Shown: positions 23,221 through 35,163, numbered from the stretch's first letter. The stretch is DNA of 64,000 nucleotides from Diphasiastrum complanatum (GCA_029204225.1 CM055098.1:20869097-20933096), one strand, 5' to 3'. Notes: generated by a model not told the origin, from the sequence alone. A program made the numbers and translations.

Positions 23221-24418
23221 ATGGCATCAATGGGTGGTTTTTTGCTTGAAGCTAGTGAAAGGCCTACATCCACTAATTATGCTACTCGAATAGTTCAAAT
23301 GGAGTCTTTACTTGTACTTCATGATCTTTATGACATAGTACTTGAGGTGGAAGTAGAACCCCAAGGAGGAGTTGAATTGGCAAAGTACAAAAAGAGATGT
23401 AGAGTTGCATTACATTGCATAAAGATGAATGTAAGTAATGAACTTTTGAAGGAAATCTCATCTTGTACCACATCCAAAGAGGCATGGGATTCATTAAAAG
23501 CAATTTATGGATCCAAGAATACTTTAAGGATACTCATGGTTAGAAATCAAATCCTTCAAAGCATAAAAGGAAGTAGTGAAAGTGCCCAAAATTATGTCTT
23601 TAGGATCAAATCTTTGGATAAGGAGTTGTCTTCTATAGATGATAAGATCAAAGATGATGAGTTAGTTCAAATCATCTGAATGGATTAGGAGATAATTATT
23701 CTAATCTTTTTCAAACCTTTGCTATTCAAGATTCACTTCCTAGTATTGAAAAACTTCAAAGTGTGTTTGTAAGTGAGGAGAGTAGAATGCTTCATATCAA
23801 AAGTAAGATGAGTTCCTTATCTTTGAATGATGGTGATGAAAAAACTAACTTTTCCTTGAGAGGCAAGAAGAAGAAGTTTCCATCCAAGAAGACTCAAGAC
23901 ATGGAGATGGAGAGCAAAGATGGAGCATCCAGTTCCAAAGGCAAGAGCAAGAAGGACAAGAAGAAGCTAAAGTGTTCCTTTTGTGGAAAAAAGGGACATT
24001 TTGCATCTGAGTGCTACAAGAAGAAGAATGCCCAAGAGAAGGACAATCAAGGCAATCTTGTGCTTGAGCAGGAGGAGGAAGAAGGCAACCTATCTTTGAT
24101 GGTATCCTTACCACAAACATCTAATCAAGACACTTGGTGGATTGATAGTGGGGCAAGCTCTCACATGACTCACCAAAGAGACTACTTTTCTAATCTACTT
24201 TCTTACAATAGTTCTAAGAGATTTATCTTCACTGCAAGTGATCAAGAATGTGAGATTGTAGGTGTTGGATCCATTCCTTTATGTCTAGGATCATCTAAAA
24301 AAGTATATCTAGACAATGTTCTTTATGTACCTTCAATTACAAAGAACTTGTTGAGTGTAGGACAACTTAAGGATAGTGGATTAGATGTACATTTCAAGCA
24401 TGGAGCATGTTCTGTCTA
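23221..24418 (+). pseudogene. Copia gag and protease of element 5
   Basis: Starts at the ATG giving MASMGGFLLEASERP, the conserved gag N-terminus of this family. Gag is open to a TGA at 23677, where a one-base change shifts the frame. It continues to an intact CCHC knuckle CSFCGKKGHFASEC near 23976 and an intact protease motif WWIDSGASSHM near 24140. A TAG at 24417 interrupts the protease end, within the motif KHGACSV. Product roles are as for other copia gag and protease. Non-functional as it stands because of the frameshift and stop. Confidence 0.88.
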
Positions 24419-25395
24419 GAAAGATGAAAAATATATTGCTAGTGATTTCAAGCAAGGGAGGTTATTCAATTGGATGCTAATGTGATGGTTGGAAGTGTGA
24501 ACATGGCAAGGGAGAAGCTCACTCAAGTGGAATTATGGCTCAAAAGGTTAGGCCATCCTAACTACAAAGCTATGGAGACCATGGTGACAAAGGAGCTAGC
24601 AAGTGGACTTCCTAAAACCATATCCAAGTGTGGCAAGCTTTGTGAAGCTTGTGGACTCTCCAAATCTCATAAGCTACCCTTCAAGAGATCTTTGACAAGA
24701 TCTAACTCTCCTCTTGACCTTATACACTCGGATGTTCATTCATTTTCACATGAATCAAATGGTGGAGCTCTTAGGTATGTCGCTTTTATTGATGATAGAT
24801 CAAGATACTCTTGGGTTTATCTCTTGTCTAAGAAAAGTGAAGTTTTTGAGTCCTTTGTAAAGTTCAAAACTCTTGTGAAAAAGTAACTTAATACTAGCTT
24901 GAAAGTATTAAGAAGTGATAATGGAAGGGAGTACATCTCCAATAGGATGAAAGAGTTTTGTGAAACTAATGGCATTAGAAGAGAGTTTACTTGCACATAT
25001 ACTCCACAACAAAATGGAGTGGCTAAGAGAAAGAATAGGACACTATGTGAGTGTGCTAAAGCTATGAGAATTAGATGCATCCCTTTCTATTTCATTTTGG
25101 GGAGAATCTATTTTATGTGCAAACTTTCTATGTAATAGAATGACTAATAGTGCCATTAAAGGACTTACACCTTATGAAGTATTGTTTGAAAAAAAATCCA
25201 AATCTTAATTATTTGAAGGTTTTTGGATGTACTTGTTATGTACATATTCCTTTAGAAACAAGGAAAAAGGAAGATGTCACTTCTTTCAAAGGCAACTTTG
25301 TTGGTTATAGTGAGAGTAAGAAAGCTTATAGGATATTTGATCCTATTACCAAAAAGATGTACTTTTTGATGAATCTCTCCAAGCCAAAGGAAAGG
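24419..25395 (+). pseudogene. Integrase of element 5, several lesions
   Basis: GAG-pre-integrase (LWLKRLGHPNYK, CEACGLSKSH) and integrase core (IHSDVHSFS, RSDNGREY) are clear. The catalytic Glu is replaced by Lys (AAG at 25025-25027, GVAKRKNR), the same substitution as in element 4. The usual DNGGEY is DNGREY. A TAA ends one frame at 24883 and another frameshift occurs near 25075. The integrase C-terminal part (VFGCTCYVHIPLETRKKED) resumes at 25150. It cannot encode active integrase. Confidence 0.85.
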
Positions 25396-27146
25396 TGACT
25401 TCCAATAACACTCAACTTGTCAAGGATCATGTTATGGCCGAGGAGAAGCTTCATGAAGATGAAGACCAAGTGGAACTTACTCAAAGTCCAAGGGTGCCAA
25501 GAAGATCAACAAGGACAAGGATTGAGCGATCAAGGCTCACTTATAGTGACAAAGGGAAGCAAAGGGAAGATTCTCAACTACTCAACTCTTATACTTTCTT
25601 GACTACTATGCTTGAAAAACCAACTAGTTTTGAGGAAGCAAATAAGTCTCAATATTGGAGGAAAGCTATGCAAGTAGAGTTTGATGCATTAATGGAAAAT
25701 CAAACTTGGAAGCTTGTTGATTTACCTTATGGAAAGAAGTCTCTTACTTGTAAATGGATATATAGATTGAAATATAATCAAGATGGTTCCATTCATAAGT
25801 ATAAAACTAGACTTGTAACAAAAGATTTTTTGCAAGTCGAAGGGATAGATTATGATGAAACCTTTGCACCTGTTGCAAAGCTTGAAACCATTAGATTAAT
25901 TATATGTCTTGCAACTTCTTTCAAATGGGAGCTCTTTCAACTTGATGTGACAAATGCTTTCTTCAATGGATTCTTGGAAGAGAAAATCTACATGTGCCAA
26001 CCTGAGGGCTTCATCAAAGATGGAGCAAAAGACAAGGTGTGTTTCTTGAAGAAGAGTCTTTATGGACTCAAGCAAGCACCAAGAGCATGGTACTCTAGGT
26101 TGCATTCCTATCTTACTTCCATTATATTTGTTGTAAGTTCTTATGATTTATCATTGTACTACAAATGTAATGATGGGAAGATCATTATCTTAGTTTTATA
26201 TGTTGATAACATTATACTCACAGGAAATGATCTAGATGGCATCAAAAATGTAAAAAATTTCTTGTCTAGTGAATTTAGAATGGTAGTCTAGGACTTCTTA
26301 AAGTTATACTTGGAATAGAAGTCACTAGAAGTAATGATTTTACTTTCATATGTCAATCAAAGTATGCTAGATCAATCTTAGCAAAATTCGGCATGATTGA
26401 TTGTAAAGGAGTTGAAACTCCCATGTAACTAAGTGTAAAAGTTACTAAGGAAAGTGATGAAGCATTCTTTGAGGACATCACTACCTATAGAATGCTTATT
26501 GGTTCCTTGATATACTTAACCATCACTAGACCATATCTTAGTTTTTGTGTTGGCAAATTGAGTCAGTACATGCAAAGCCCATTAATATGTCATTGGAAAG
26601 GAGCAAAAAGGGTGTTAAGGTACATCTCGGCTACAAAAGACTTTGGCATAGTTTATGAAAGGACTAGTATTTGCTTAAGAGCATATTCGGACTCAAGTTT
26701 TGCAGGCGACAAGATGGATAGAAGATCCATAAGTGCATTTGCTACATTCTTATGTGGAGGAGCTATATCTTGGCTTTCCAAAAAGCAAGACATCATCTCT
26801 CTTTCATCAATAGAATCTGAGTATAAAGCTATGACAACAACAACAAAGGAGGTTCTTTGGCTTGAAAGACTTTTGGAGGAGCTACATTCCATGCATATAT
26901 TGTGACAATCAAGCAGCTCAACAACTTGCAAACAATCCAGTCTTTCATGCTCGAACAAAGCACATTGAGATTTCACATCATTTCATGAGGGAGAAAGTGC
27001 AAGCAAAGGAGATCAAGCTTATTCACGTCTCATTATCAAATTGCATTGCTGATATACTCACCAAGGCATTGCCTAAAGATCCATTTGTAAGATTAAGATT
27101 GGATCTTGAAGTTATAGATAGATCTATGCTAGATTTACCAAGCTAG
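25396..27146 (+). pseudogene. Reverse transcriptase and RNase H of element 5
   Basis: Linker (VPRRSTRTRIERSRLTY) then reverse transcriptase, open to 26291. The catalytic YVDD is YVDN (AAC at 26208-26210), which should abolish polymerase activity. After a stop and frame change, the thumb and RNase H continue (26492-26905; DSSFAGDKMDRRS, SSIESEYKA), with one more frameshift before the last part at 26862-27146 (IYCDNQAAQQLANNP, HARTKHIEISHHFMREK). An in-frame TAA replaces a codon after ETPM near 26426. Domain order is standard for copia. Confidence 0.88.
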
Positions 27147-27158
27147 ATTTTTAAGGAG

Positions 27159-27978
27159 TGTGAAAAATGCAAAAATAAGCTTGGTAGAGGCCAAAAATCT
27201 TGTATATAGGACAAACACACATGTGTGGAGCATGTTCCCACGTGTGAAACTAGTGTACTTTCATGTACCATAATCATATATGTTGTACATATGATTTAAT
27301 TCAAGTTCTAGTGGCTAAAATGGCCAAAAACTAGTTTTCTAGATATATGGCACGTGGCATCAATCTATTGATTGAATGAGCCAAATACTTTTGATAGGTG
27401 TCGTATCCCATGTGTAGAGGACAGCTCACACGTGTGATAATAGCTGAAGTAGGCGAGTTTTTGCTTCTAGAAGATTTCTATGAAGATCTCCATATAGTAG
27501 GAAATTGGACCAAAAATGCCCAAAATAAAAAGTTTGATCCAAGTGTCAAACCTGCATAATGATGACAAGGCATCCTCACACATGTGAGATCTGATGCATG
27601 ATCAGTACCTCGAGCTCCAAGAAGCGTGTATAGAGAGAGGCATATTTGGCCACAATCAATATGAAACATCAATCTTGGTTTTAGAAGCAATTTTGTGTAA
27701 TTCTCTCTATTTGTCTACATTTTTTTTTATTGTTTTGAGTTTATCATAGTGTACTTATTTTCAGGTTGGAGTGTACTCTGACAGGCTTTCACACGTGTGA
27801 AACCAGCAAGTACATTTACCTTCAGTAAATTATTGTTCTTGTTAAGATTTTGTGTCTAGAATTGATCTAGATTGATCTTAATCTTTTGTAGATTGATAGA
27901 TCAAGTAAATCTAACATCCAATCCCTCTTGAGGATCAAATTAGGATCCACTCTTGGTCCATTTTGTACTTTTTCCACA
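27159..27978 (+). repeat. 3' LTR of element 5
   Basis: 820 bp from TGTGAAAAATGC to TTTTTCCACA, preceded by the purine tract TTTTTAAGGAG. It contains perfect CACACGTGTG palindromes at 27427-27436 and 27789-27798, plus decayed versions near 27210 and 27575. Confidence 0.88.
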
Positions 27979-28992
27979 AAAATCCTCAAGGAGCGTGTAG
28001 TAAAGGAGACTGGATGGACGATCAAGGCTCTAAGGTGAGACAATGGTGGAGAATATATCTCTATCGAGTTTAAGGAGTACTACCAAAGCCAAGGCATTGA
28101 GCAGCAATTCATCACTCCTTACAATCCTCAGTCTAATGGCTTAGCCGAGAGGAAGAACCGTACCCTGGTTGAATTAGCCAAATGTATGCTAGCGCATGCA
28201 TCGCTGCCCAAGAGATTTTGGGCCGAAGCTGTATCCACTGCAGCTTACATCTAAAATAGATGTTCAATCAAGGCCCTCTCAGGCCAAACACCCCACGAGG
28301 TGTGGACAAGCTCTAAGCCTTCTGTGAAGAACCTAAGAGTGTTTGGGTGCTTTGCCTACGTGCAAATTCCAAAAGACACGAGGAATAAAATTGAACTTTC
28401 AAGGTCTCAAAACCATCCTGATTGGATATACTTCATCTGATAATACGTACAAGATGTATGATCCTGATACCCAACAAATTTTGTATAGTCGGGATACAAT
28501 CTTTATTGAGGATCAATTCGTCGACATCAAAGGCAAGGATATTGCTCTAGGAGAACTTCATCACCTGCCATTGACACGACCGTCCGAGCTTTTGGCTTAG
28601 GTGTGCCTATTGTCGACCCACTTTTTGACAACGAATCAAACGAAGACATTGCTGCTACCTAGCAACAAGCCCAGGAGTGGTTCATCAGTCGAATCCTCCC
28701 AAAAGATCAAGTTGGGTGTGCACACAGCCCACGAGATATACTCCTGAGTCTGCATGTCTCTCGATATAGGAACCGACGATAGTCGAAGAGGAACTCAGCC
28801 AACCAGACTCTGATCTTTGGAGAGAATCTATAGACATAGAGTATTCCTCTCTAATCAAAAATGTTGGCTGATTCTGACGAATCCCCAAGATACTCGGACA
28901 GAGCAATTCAAGAGCATCGCTCACCTTAGACCGAGGAGGTCTCTGAGGAGACGAGATGAATGAAGACTGAGAGCCGAGTATGAGAGCCAAGG
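27979..28992 (+). pseudogene. Copia element 6a: integrase and linker relic
   Basis: Starts mid-integrase directly against element 5's LTR: KETGWTIKALR, then DNGGEYI and an intact catalytic Glu in GLAERKNRT. Stops occur at 28041 and 28252 and a frameshift near 28380. The C-terminal part continues (LIGYTSSDNTYKMYDPDTQQ, 28343-28600), followed by a very degraded linker to about 28990. Residues such as FITPYNPQSNG put it in a copia lineage other than elements 3-5. Its upstream half is not in the window. Confidence 0.75.
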
Positions 28993-28999
28993 AATACTA

Positions 29000-29854
29000 G
29001 TTAGTAATGACAAGCTAGAACTGTGTAAGCCTCATGGTGAATCCCGGAAGATGGAATGACCATGTAGGAACTAGTATTTCTAGGCAAATGTAATATATGC
29101 AAGTAGACCCCTCTTAAAGAAAGTAGAGTGAGCCACCTTTTGATGGTGACCTCTAGTGGAGAGCATTATTCCACTTATAATTTGTGAAATGTGGAAATTC
29201 CACTAGGATGCCACCTAAGGAGCTCTCTTGCTTATTTAAGAGACTCCCTCTTTATGAAGAGGAGCTTTTTGTGTATTGTATCAACTCCATGCTGAAATGA
29301 GAAGAGCCTCCATGAGTTAGATGCATCCATTGAGCTCCTTGATCATGATGGTTTTCTTGAGTGATGCCCCTATGATCATGCCCTTCCATTCATATTGTGT
29401 GTGGTTGTGGATTTAGAGTGGATCAGTTTTCTTGTTTTCCTAGTTGTGGATTAGTTTTCATTTCTTGTTGTGAATTAATGTAGGAATCAGCATTCAAGTA
29501 AACTAAATAGGCTAGAAATGTGGCATAAATCTTGGATATCCTCTAACATTCTAGTTCTTGATGTTCTTGGGATGTCCAAGAATCAAAAGGCTGGTTGGTT
29601 TCTTGATTCTTGGACTTCTAACATGCTGTAGATTAGTTCTTGTTTCTTGTTTTGTCAATTTATGCAAGTATAGTAGTGCTTAGGATTTGATTTCAGTTCA
29701 TTTTGCAGCAAAGTAGAAGTAAGAATCCACCGTTGTTCAACTGAGCAGTAACGTAGATCATTTGTTGAATGCATTGGCTTGCATTTTGGTCGATTATGCA
29801 TGTGCATTCAGTTCAAGAGAGACCCATCTGGATGTCCTCTGACAGGCGGGACAC
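29000..29854. mobile_element. Candidate 855-bp insertion flanked by AATACTA
   Basis: AATACTA occurs at 28993-28999 and 29855-29861, and the segment between them interrupts the linker/RT region of copia 6a. It has no coding potential. It contains a TATA-like TTATTTAAG near 29230 and a perfect 13-bp inverted repeat (GTCCAAGAATCAA at 29574-29586 with its complement at 29603-29615). Its ends are not TG...CA and no terminal inverted repeat is visible, so the element class is open. Confidence 0.35.
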
Positions 29855-29989
29855 AATACTACAAAGATAATATGTCCCTTCTACCTGATTTTGGGCTTTA
29901 AACAAGAAAGAACATTTGTAAGCAAGAGACCACCATCTCTGCTGATAGGCAGAAGAAGAAAGAAACAAAAAAGACTAGTAAACAGATTC

Positions 29990-31220
29990 TATAGGCTTTG
30001 AATCTGTCAAAAAAGAACTAGACGTGGTCACTAGTCGAAGCTCCTATTGGCTGCAATATCGTTGATTGCAAATGGATCTTTAAGATCAAATACAATGCCA
30101 ATGGAGCAATTGATTGAATGAAGGCAAGGCTGGTAGCGTGAACATCAGTCGGATCTCCAACATTAACTACAGCAAGACTTTCAATCTAGTAGTCAAACAT
30201 TCGTCGATCCAAATGCTCTTGTCTTATGTTGTAGCTGTCGACCTCAAAGTACATCAACTTGATGTACAAATAGCCTATTTGAATAGAGTTATACAAGAAG
30301 ACATCTATATGATCCAGCCCGAAGGATACGTTCTAGAAGGTATGAAAAATCATGTATGTAAACTCCACAAAGCACTTTACGGCTTGAAATATTGGTTTCA
30401 AAGGATCAACACATTCCTCATCGAACAAGGATTCAAACCAAGCACTGTTGATTGCAATGTCTATTCCAAGTCAGTGCAGCAATCCTTCATTATCATCACC
30501 TTATACGTGGATGATACGTTGCTCTTTAGCACCAATACCAATTTGTTCAAGGATTCTAAGCAGATGTTATTTTCAGAGTTTGACATGACTAATCTGGGTG
30601 AAGGTCACTTCTGTTTGGGCATTCAGATCCACAGAGACAGAACGAGATGACTGATTTACATCACTCAACAAAGGTATCTTCACAATGTTCTTAACAGATA
30701 CAATCTAATGAATTGTAAATTAGCTCACTCACTGATGGATCCAGGTCTGCATTTATCAAAGGACAAATGTCCCCAGACCACGCAGGAAGAGGAGCAGATG
30801 AGAGAGTATCCTTATCATTTGATACTTGGATCTCTCATGTACGCAATGGTCTGTACAAGACCAGATATTGTTTTCGCAGTAAGCTCACTCAGCCAATATA
30901 TGGCTAATCCTAGCATTACCAATTGGAAGGCTCTCATAAAAGTCATGAGGTATATTCAAGCTACCATGGACCAGTGTATCTACTATGGAGATGTCAACAA
31001 CGACAATCTTCATAATCTCAATGGATATTCTGATGCAAGGGGAGGAGATGTAGACAATCGTACGTCCACAATTTACATTCTTCTTCAATGGTGGTCCTAT
31101 CTCATGGAACAGTCGTAAGCAAACCTCTATCACACTTTCTTCTACAGAAGCAGAATACATTGCTGCTTCTCAATCTATCATGGAGGCGTTTTGGTTGAGA
31201 AATTTATTGTTTGACATGCC
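29990..31220 (+). pseudogene. Copia element 6a: reverse transcriptase and RNase H start
   Basis: After a frameshifted entry (WSLVEAPIGCNIVDCKWI near 30025), the reverse transcriptase reads 30114-30650 with intact YVDD (LYVDDTLLFS). A TGA at 30648 and a further stop interrupt it. The thumb and RNase H follow (PDIVFAVSSLSQYMANP; GYSDARGGDVDNRTS; SSTEAEYIAASQS), ending abruptly near 31215 after FWLRNLLFDMP, where a second, different copia begins. Confidence 0.82.
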
Positions 31221-31221
31221 T

Positions 31222-32085
31222 CGAGCTGGAGATCAGAAGAGATTGAATAAAAGATGAAATGCACTTGAGTCAGTCTGAATATGCCAGAAAAGTGCTGAAG
31301 TAGTATCACATGATGGACTGCAAGGAAAAAGCCACACCAATGATAGTTGGAGCCAAGTTGACGAAGCAGGATTGTCCAAAAACAGAGAAAGAAAAACACA
31401 AGATGAAAGGTATACCCTACCAAAACCTAATCGGATGTACCTTACAATTTGTATCAGACCCGATCTAGCTTTCTATGTTTATGCTTTAAGCCAATTCTCT
31501 TCCAATCCTGGCATGGCACATTGGCAAATAGCAAAACGAATCCTACAATATCTTAAGGATACCCAAAATATGGGATTAACCTACAGAGCAGAAAATGAAA
31601 GAACAGGATTCGAGCTGCACCACTATAGTGATGCAAGGTAGGCGAGCTGCAAAGATGACAGCAAGTCCGTAATTAGAGGATGTTCAATAGTGTGTGGAGC
31701 AGTAATCAGCTGGATATGCAAAAAGCAAACCTCGGTAGCTCAATCCTCTTGCAAAGTTGAATACGTCGCAGTTTCAAAGGTGGCGAACGAGGTAGTTTGG
31801 TTGCAGATGATGTTGGAGGCAATTGGGATACCACAAGGAGGACCATGCACGATGATGATGAATTCTCAGAGTGTCATTTATCTGTCCCAGGATCCTATCT
31901 TACATTCAAAGACAAACACATACCTCTGAAATATCATCACATTCGAGATTTAATCTCGAAAGGAGAGCTCCAGGTCCAGTACATAAAGTTTGAAGACATG
32001 ATTGCAGATCTGCTCACGAAGCCGCTCGACAAGCCACTCTTCGCAAGGCAAAGAAAGGCAATTGGATTAAACATGCAAAGTTGCA
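31222..32085 (+). pseudogene. Copia element 6b: RT thumb and second RNase H
   Basis: Begins at the reverse transcriptase thumb (IKDEMHLSQSEYARKVLK) and then repeats the whole RNase H order already present in 6a: RPDLAFYVYALSQFSSNP, YSDAR, SCKVEYVAVSK, YHHIRDLISKGELQVQYIK, IADLLTKPLDKPLF. Frames change at least four times. The result is a chimera with two consecutive RNase H domains from different copias. It ends at the purine tract CAAGAGGGAG before an LTR. Confidence 0.82.
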
Positions 32086-32100
32086 AGATTCAAGAGGGAG

Positions 32101-32825
32101 TGTCAGAAATTGTGAACTCCTGCAACTTTGTCGCAACGCAAAGCGAAGCGAAGGTCGAATGGTGAACAATTCGCGAAAGTCAACGTACCTCGAAAATCCT
32201 AAAACGTGAAGCGAAGCGAAACTCGAAGGTCGAATGATTCGCAAAAGTCAAACATGCCTCAAAGACCAAAAAACACGACACGACACGAAATGAAAAGAAA
32301 ACGAAAAAAAATCTTTCGCGTTGCCAGTTGGCAGCTCAACGAGCGTGGAGCTTTAAACTTCACGCCTAGCTGAAACAGTTAGCAGTAACAAAGAGTTACT
32401 AACTAGTTGATTAGTATTAACTACTCTTGTAATTCTCTGTTTAGCTATCTTGTAAACTCCACACAGTGGAGATATAAACTACTTTTTGGATCAATATAAG
32501 ACACAGAGAAGAGTGCGAGAGTACAAAAAAGAAAAGAAAAGAAGAGAAAAAATAGTTGTGCATGAGAGTCTGCCAATGAGCAGAACACAGCAAAGAGCAA
32601 AGTGTCAGGCCGCCAACGAGCAAGACACTATTCATCTTGCTCTAAAAATCAAATTGATAATACAGTTACTCTCTCGTGTGCATCTCCTTGTTTTTTGTTG
32701 TCCTAATTGCTAGAATGATATTTGTTCTGTGATCTGTAGCCGCGTGTCTAGGATCCTGCAAGCTTCCGCATAAGAAAACTCAAAAGAAACAAATCCATTC
32801 GCGATACAATAACCCATTCGTGACA
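32101..32825 (+). repeat. 3' LTR of copia 6b
   Basis: 725 bp from TGTCAGAAATTGTG to CATTCGTGACA. It holds an imperfect tandem repeat of about 65-70 bp (32140-32270; AGCGAAGCGAA.CTCGAAGGTCGAATG and ATTCGC.AAAGTCAA words) and a TATA-like GATATAAAC near 32470. It lacks the CACACGTGTG palindrome. Confidence 0.75.
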
Positions 32826-32879
32826 CCTTAGGAGATCATAATCACATGTGAAGGACACTCCACACGTGTGAAATCAACA
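32826..32879 (+). repeat. Detached 3' tip of a CACACGTGTG-type copia LTR
   Basis: CTTAGGAGATCA..., CACACGTGTG (32861-32870) and AAATCAACA match the last ~55 bp of the element 4 LTR. What follows is not a primer site. Confidence 0.8.
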
Positions 32880-33305
32880 CCCATAGCCAGTTTTGCTTCC
32901 CATGCCAAGCATAGCTTTTCTATGCTCAACATAGAATTAGATTTGTAATTTTTTGTTTGTTTCTTGTTACTTTATTACATTTTAATTATCTTGCATCTCT
33001 TAGGTGTGAACTAGTATTTGATTATTTTCCCAATGGAAAGCTCATCCTCTTTAATTCTTCCCGCTCCAACTTACTTTGGTGTAGTTTCTAGTAGTTCTTC
33101 GTCTGACATTAAAGTTACAGATTCAATTCAAGCCAGTGAATTTTGTACTAGTTTTTTGTCTTTGTCTCTTATGAATCCCCAAACAATGTACTATTCTCCC
33201 TCTGGTGAGAATTGCAATGGTTCAGAAACAAGCAAGGCTCACTCAGTTACTGATTCAAGTCAGTCTACAATCCCACATCCAGGAACTCATTCTTTAAATA
33301 AAAAT
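32880..33305 (+). other. Unrecognised insert with a Ser-rich open frame
   Basis: From ATG 33033 the frame reads MESSSSLILPAPTYFGVV and stays open until it runs into the copia LTR at about 33306, stopping at 33378. It lies between two pieces of one copia LTR. The Ser-rich N-terminus resembles start regions of other copia gag proteins, but I do not claim identity. Confidence 0.3.
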
Positions 33306-34280
33306 GTTGATAGGGTCAAAATTGGCATAGATGGCAAATTGATCAAATCCACATGTAATGTCTCTATTGAGCCAAAGTAGTGTAAGAGGTGAAACTCGAG
33401 CTAAATAGGTTGCTAACAAGTGTTTTGATTTAGTTTGATGTGTGACAAGTCAAAGTTCAAGAGGTCCAATAGAATTTAGAGGTGGAAGCATCAATGGTCC
33501 AATAGGATTTAAGTTATGCTTGAGAATGAATCAATAGAATCAAGTGGTGGTTGCATGCATTTCCAATCATTAGTATGAAATTTTTCCACCAATATTGAGC
33601 TAGAAATTGTCAAGATCCATTTTCTTAGCTATCTTGTTCAATCTTGGATCAAAAGAGATCAATAGGGCAGATTGGGTCTGACCTGGTACTATACGGAATT
33701 AGGTGCTCAGACATGTGTGAGGAACATCCAATTTCAATTTGAGAGTTCTCTTTCATCTTTGATCCAAAAATCTTGCTAGATAGCTTGTTTGAAAGCTAGT
33801 GTTGTCTAGTTTTGTAGCAATCAGTCTTATTCCATTTGGTTGAGCCAATCAAAAGTTATAAGCTTTTGAAGAGGGTTAGGTAGGGCACCTAGACCTGGGT
33901 GGACACATTTGGTTTGGTCAAGAGATTGCTTGTTTGATCCTAAATCACAGTTGAATGCTTGTCAATCCCATCTATTTGAGATCTAGGCACTGTTTTGAGA
34001 TCTTAGCCATTTTGTTTCATACAATATCATTTTATTTGAGTCAAATTTGGTTTCTTAGTGTATTTTACACGTGCTAAGAATGTTTGATCCTAACTTTGCC
34101 CATACTCCATCATTTAATGTGAAGTAGATCTAGTTTTGGAGAGATTGATAGAGCTAGTGAGAATCATCTCAGAGTTTGTTCCAAGATCTTACATAGGAGT
34201 TGGTAGCACATCATTATTGGATCCTATCATGAGAGAGTAGCAACATTTTTTGTTCATCATTTGAGTTTATTTCACTTTAT
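33306..34280 (+). repeat. Copia element 7: deleted LTR and leader
   Basis: 33306-33575 matches the first half of the element 4 LTR (GATAGG..AAATTTGGCATAG-type block, CCAAT-like motifs). It then jumps near 33575 to the element 4 leader (GAGCTAGAAATTGTCAAG) and follows it to the gag start. The second half of the LTR and the primer site are deleted. Confidence 0.75.
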
Positions 34281-34598
34281 ATGGCTTCAATGGGTTCATT
34301 CTTGTTGAAACCAAGTGAGAGATTGTCCACTTCCAATTATTCAATATGGAAGTTGAGGATGGAGTCCATCTTGATACTTCAAGATGTGATGGACATAGTT
34401 TTTGGCCTTGAAGAAGAGCCTCAAGTTCTTCAAGAGGTTCAAAAATACAAGAAGAGAGCTAGGATGGCTCTCCACTACATAAAGATGAACGTCTCTAATG
34501 AGATATTGAGGGAGATTGGTACTTGCACTACAGCCAAAGAAGCTTGGGATTGTCTCAAAATTGTCTATGAGGCTAAGAACACCTCTAGGCTCCTCACT
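34281..34598 (+). pseudogene. Copia element 7: gag N-terminus
   Basis: Starts ATGGCTTCAATGGG (MASMGSFLLKPSERL) and is very close to the element 4 gag for about 106 codons (LRMESILILQDVMD, KKRARMALHYIKMNVSNEI). It ends abruptly at LLTQ, where unrelated sequence begins. It is an intact start of gag but only a fragment. Related to element 4 and slightly diverged from it. Confidence 0.9.
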
Positions 34599-35163
34599 CA
34601 AGTTCTGTTTAAATTTTTAAAAATTACATATTATGTAACCATTGAGCCAAAAGCCCTGGAGAAAATTAATATCCTTGGCAATACCAGCCCACAATGTTAA
34701 GTTCATCGAATTGTTGGAGTTCACATATCAGAAATCAAAGGGCAGAAAACAAATGATGGCATCCTTCTAGATGCATAAAGCACTCCAAGCCATAACGAGA
34801 GTAGTGGTCAATCACCTTGAGGTTTCACAACACCGTAAAAACCACATTTCTCTATAGTTCTTGAGGTATTTAGTAGAGGCACCCATTACCCGAGCATACA
34901 AGAAATACACATAATTTGGATTGGAGCACACTGATATTTGATGAACTAAAGGCACTCACATCCAAGAAAAATCAGTCAACTACAAAACCTCACGCAACTC
35001 ACCTATAAGAAATTGCCTTATCATCTGAGTGACCTCAATGAACAACACATAATATAAGAAAAAGACAAGCTAAGCCAACCACACGAGAGAAAAGAAAACC
35101 AATTGAGCTCCAAAAAAAAGTGCCACAAAAGAGGACAAGGAAGAGCAAACGGCTATACAACAA
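34599..35163. other. Unrecognised sequence
   Basis: No gene recognised. Some minus-strand stretches look protein-like (for example near 34730-34950) but are full of stops. Confidence 0.4.

Larger units (their letters stand above)
22584..27978 (+). mobile_element. Copia element 5 (5' LTR mostly lost)
   Basis: Primer site, leader, gag, pol, polypurine tract and a full 820-bp 3' LTR are in order. At the 5' side only the last ~45 bp of the LTR match the 3' LTR (GGATCCACTCTTGGTCC, TTTTTCCACA). The sequence before that is unrelated, so the 5' LTR was truncated or replaced. The body has many stops and frameshifts. Its right flank is the middle of another copia's integrase, but the left half of that integrase is absent from the left flank. 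Confidence 0.85.
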
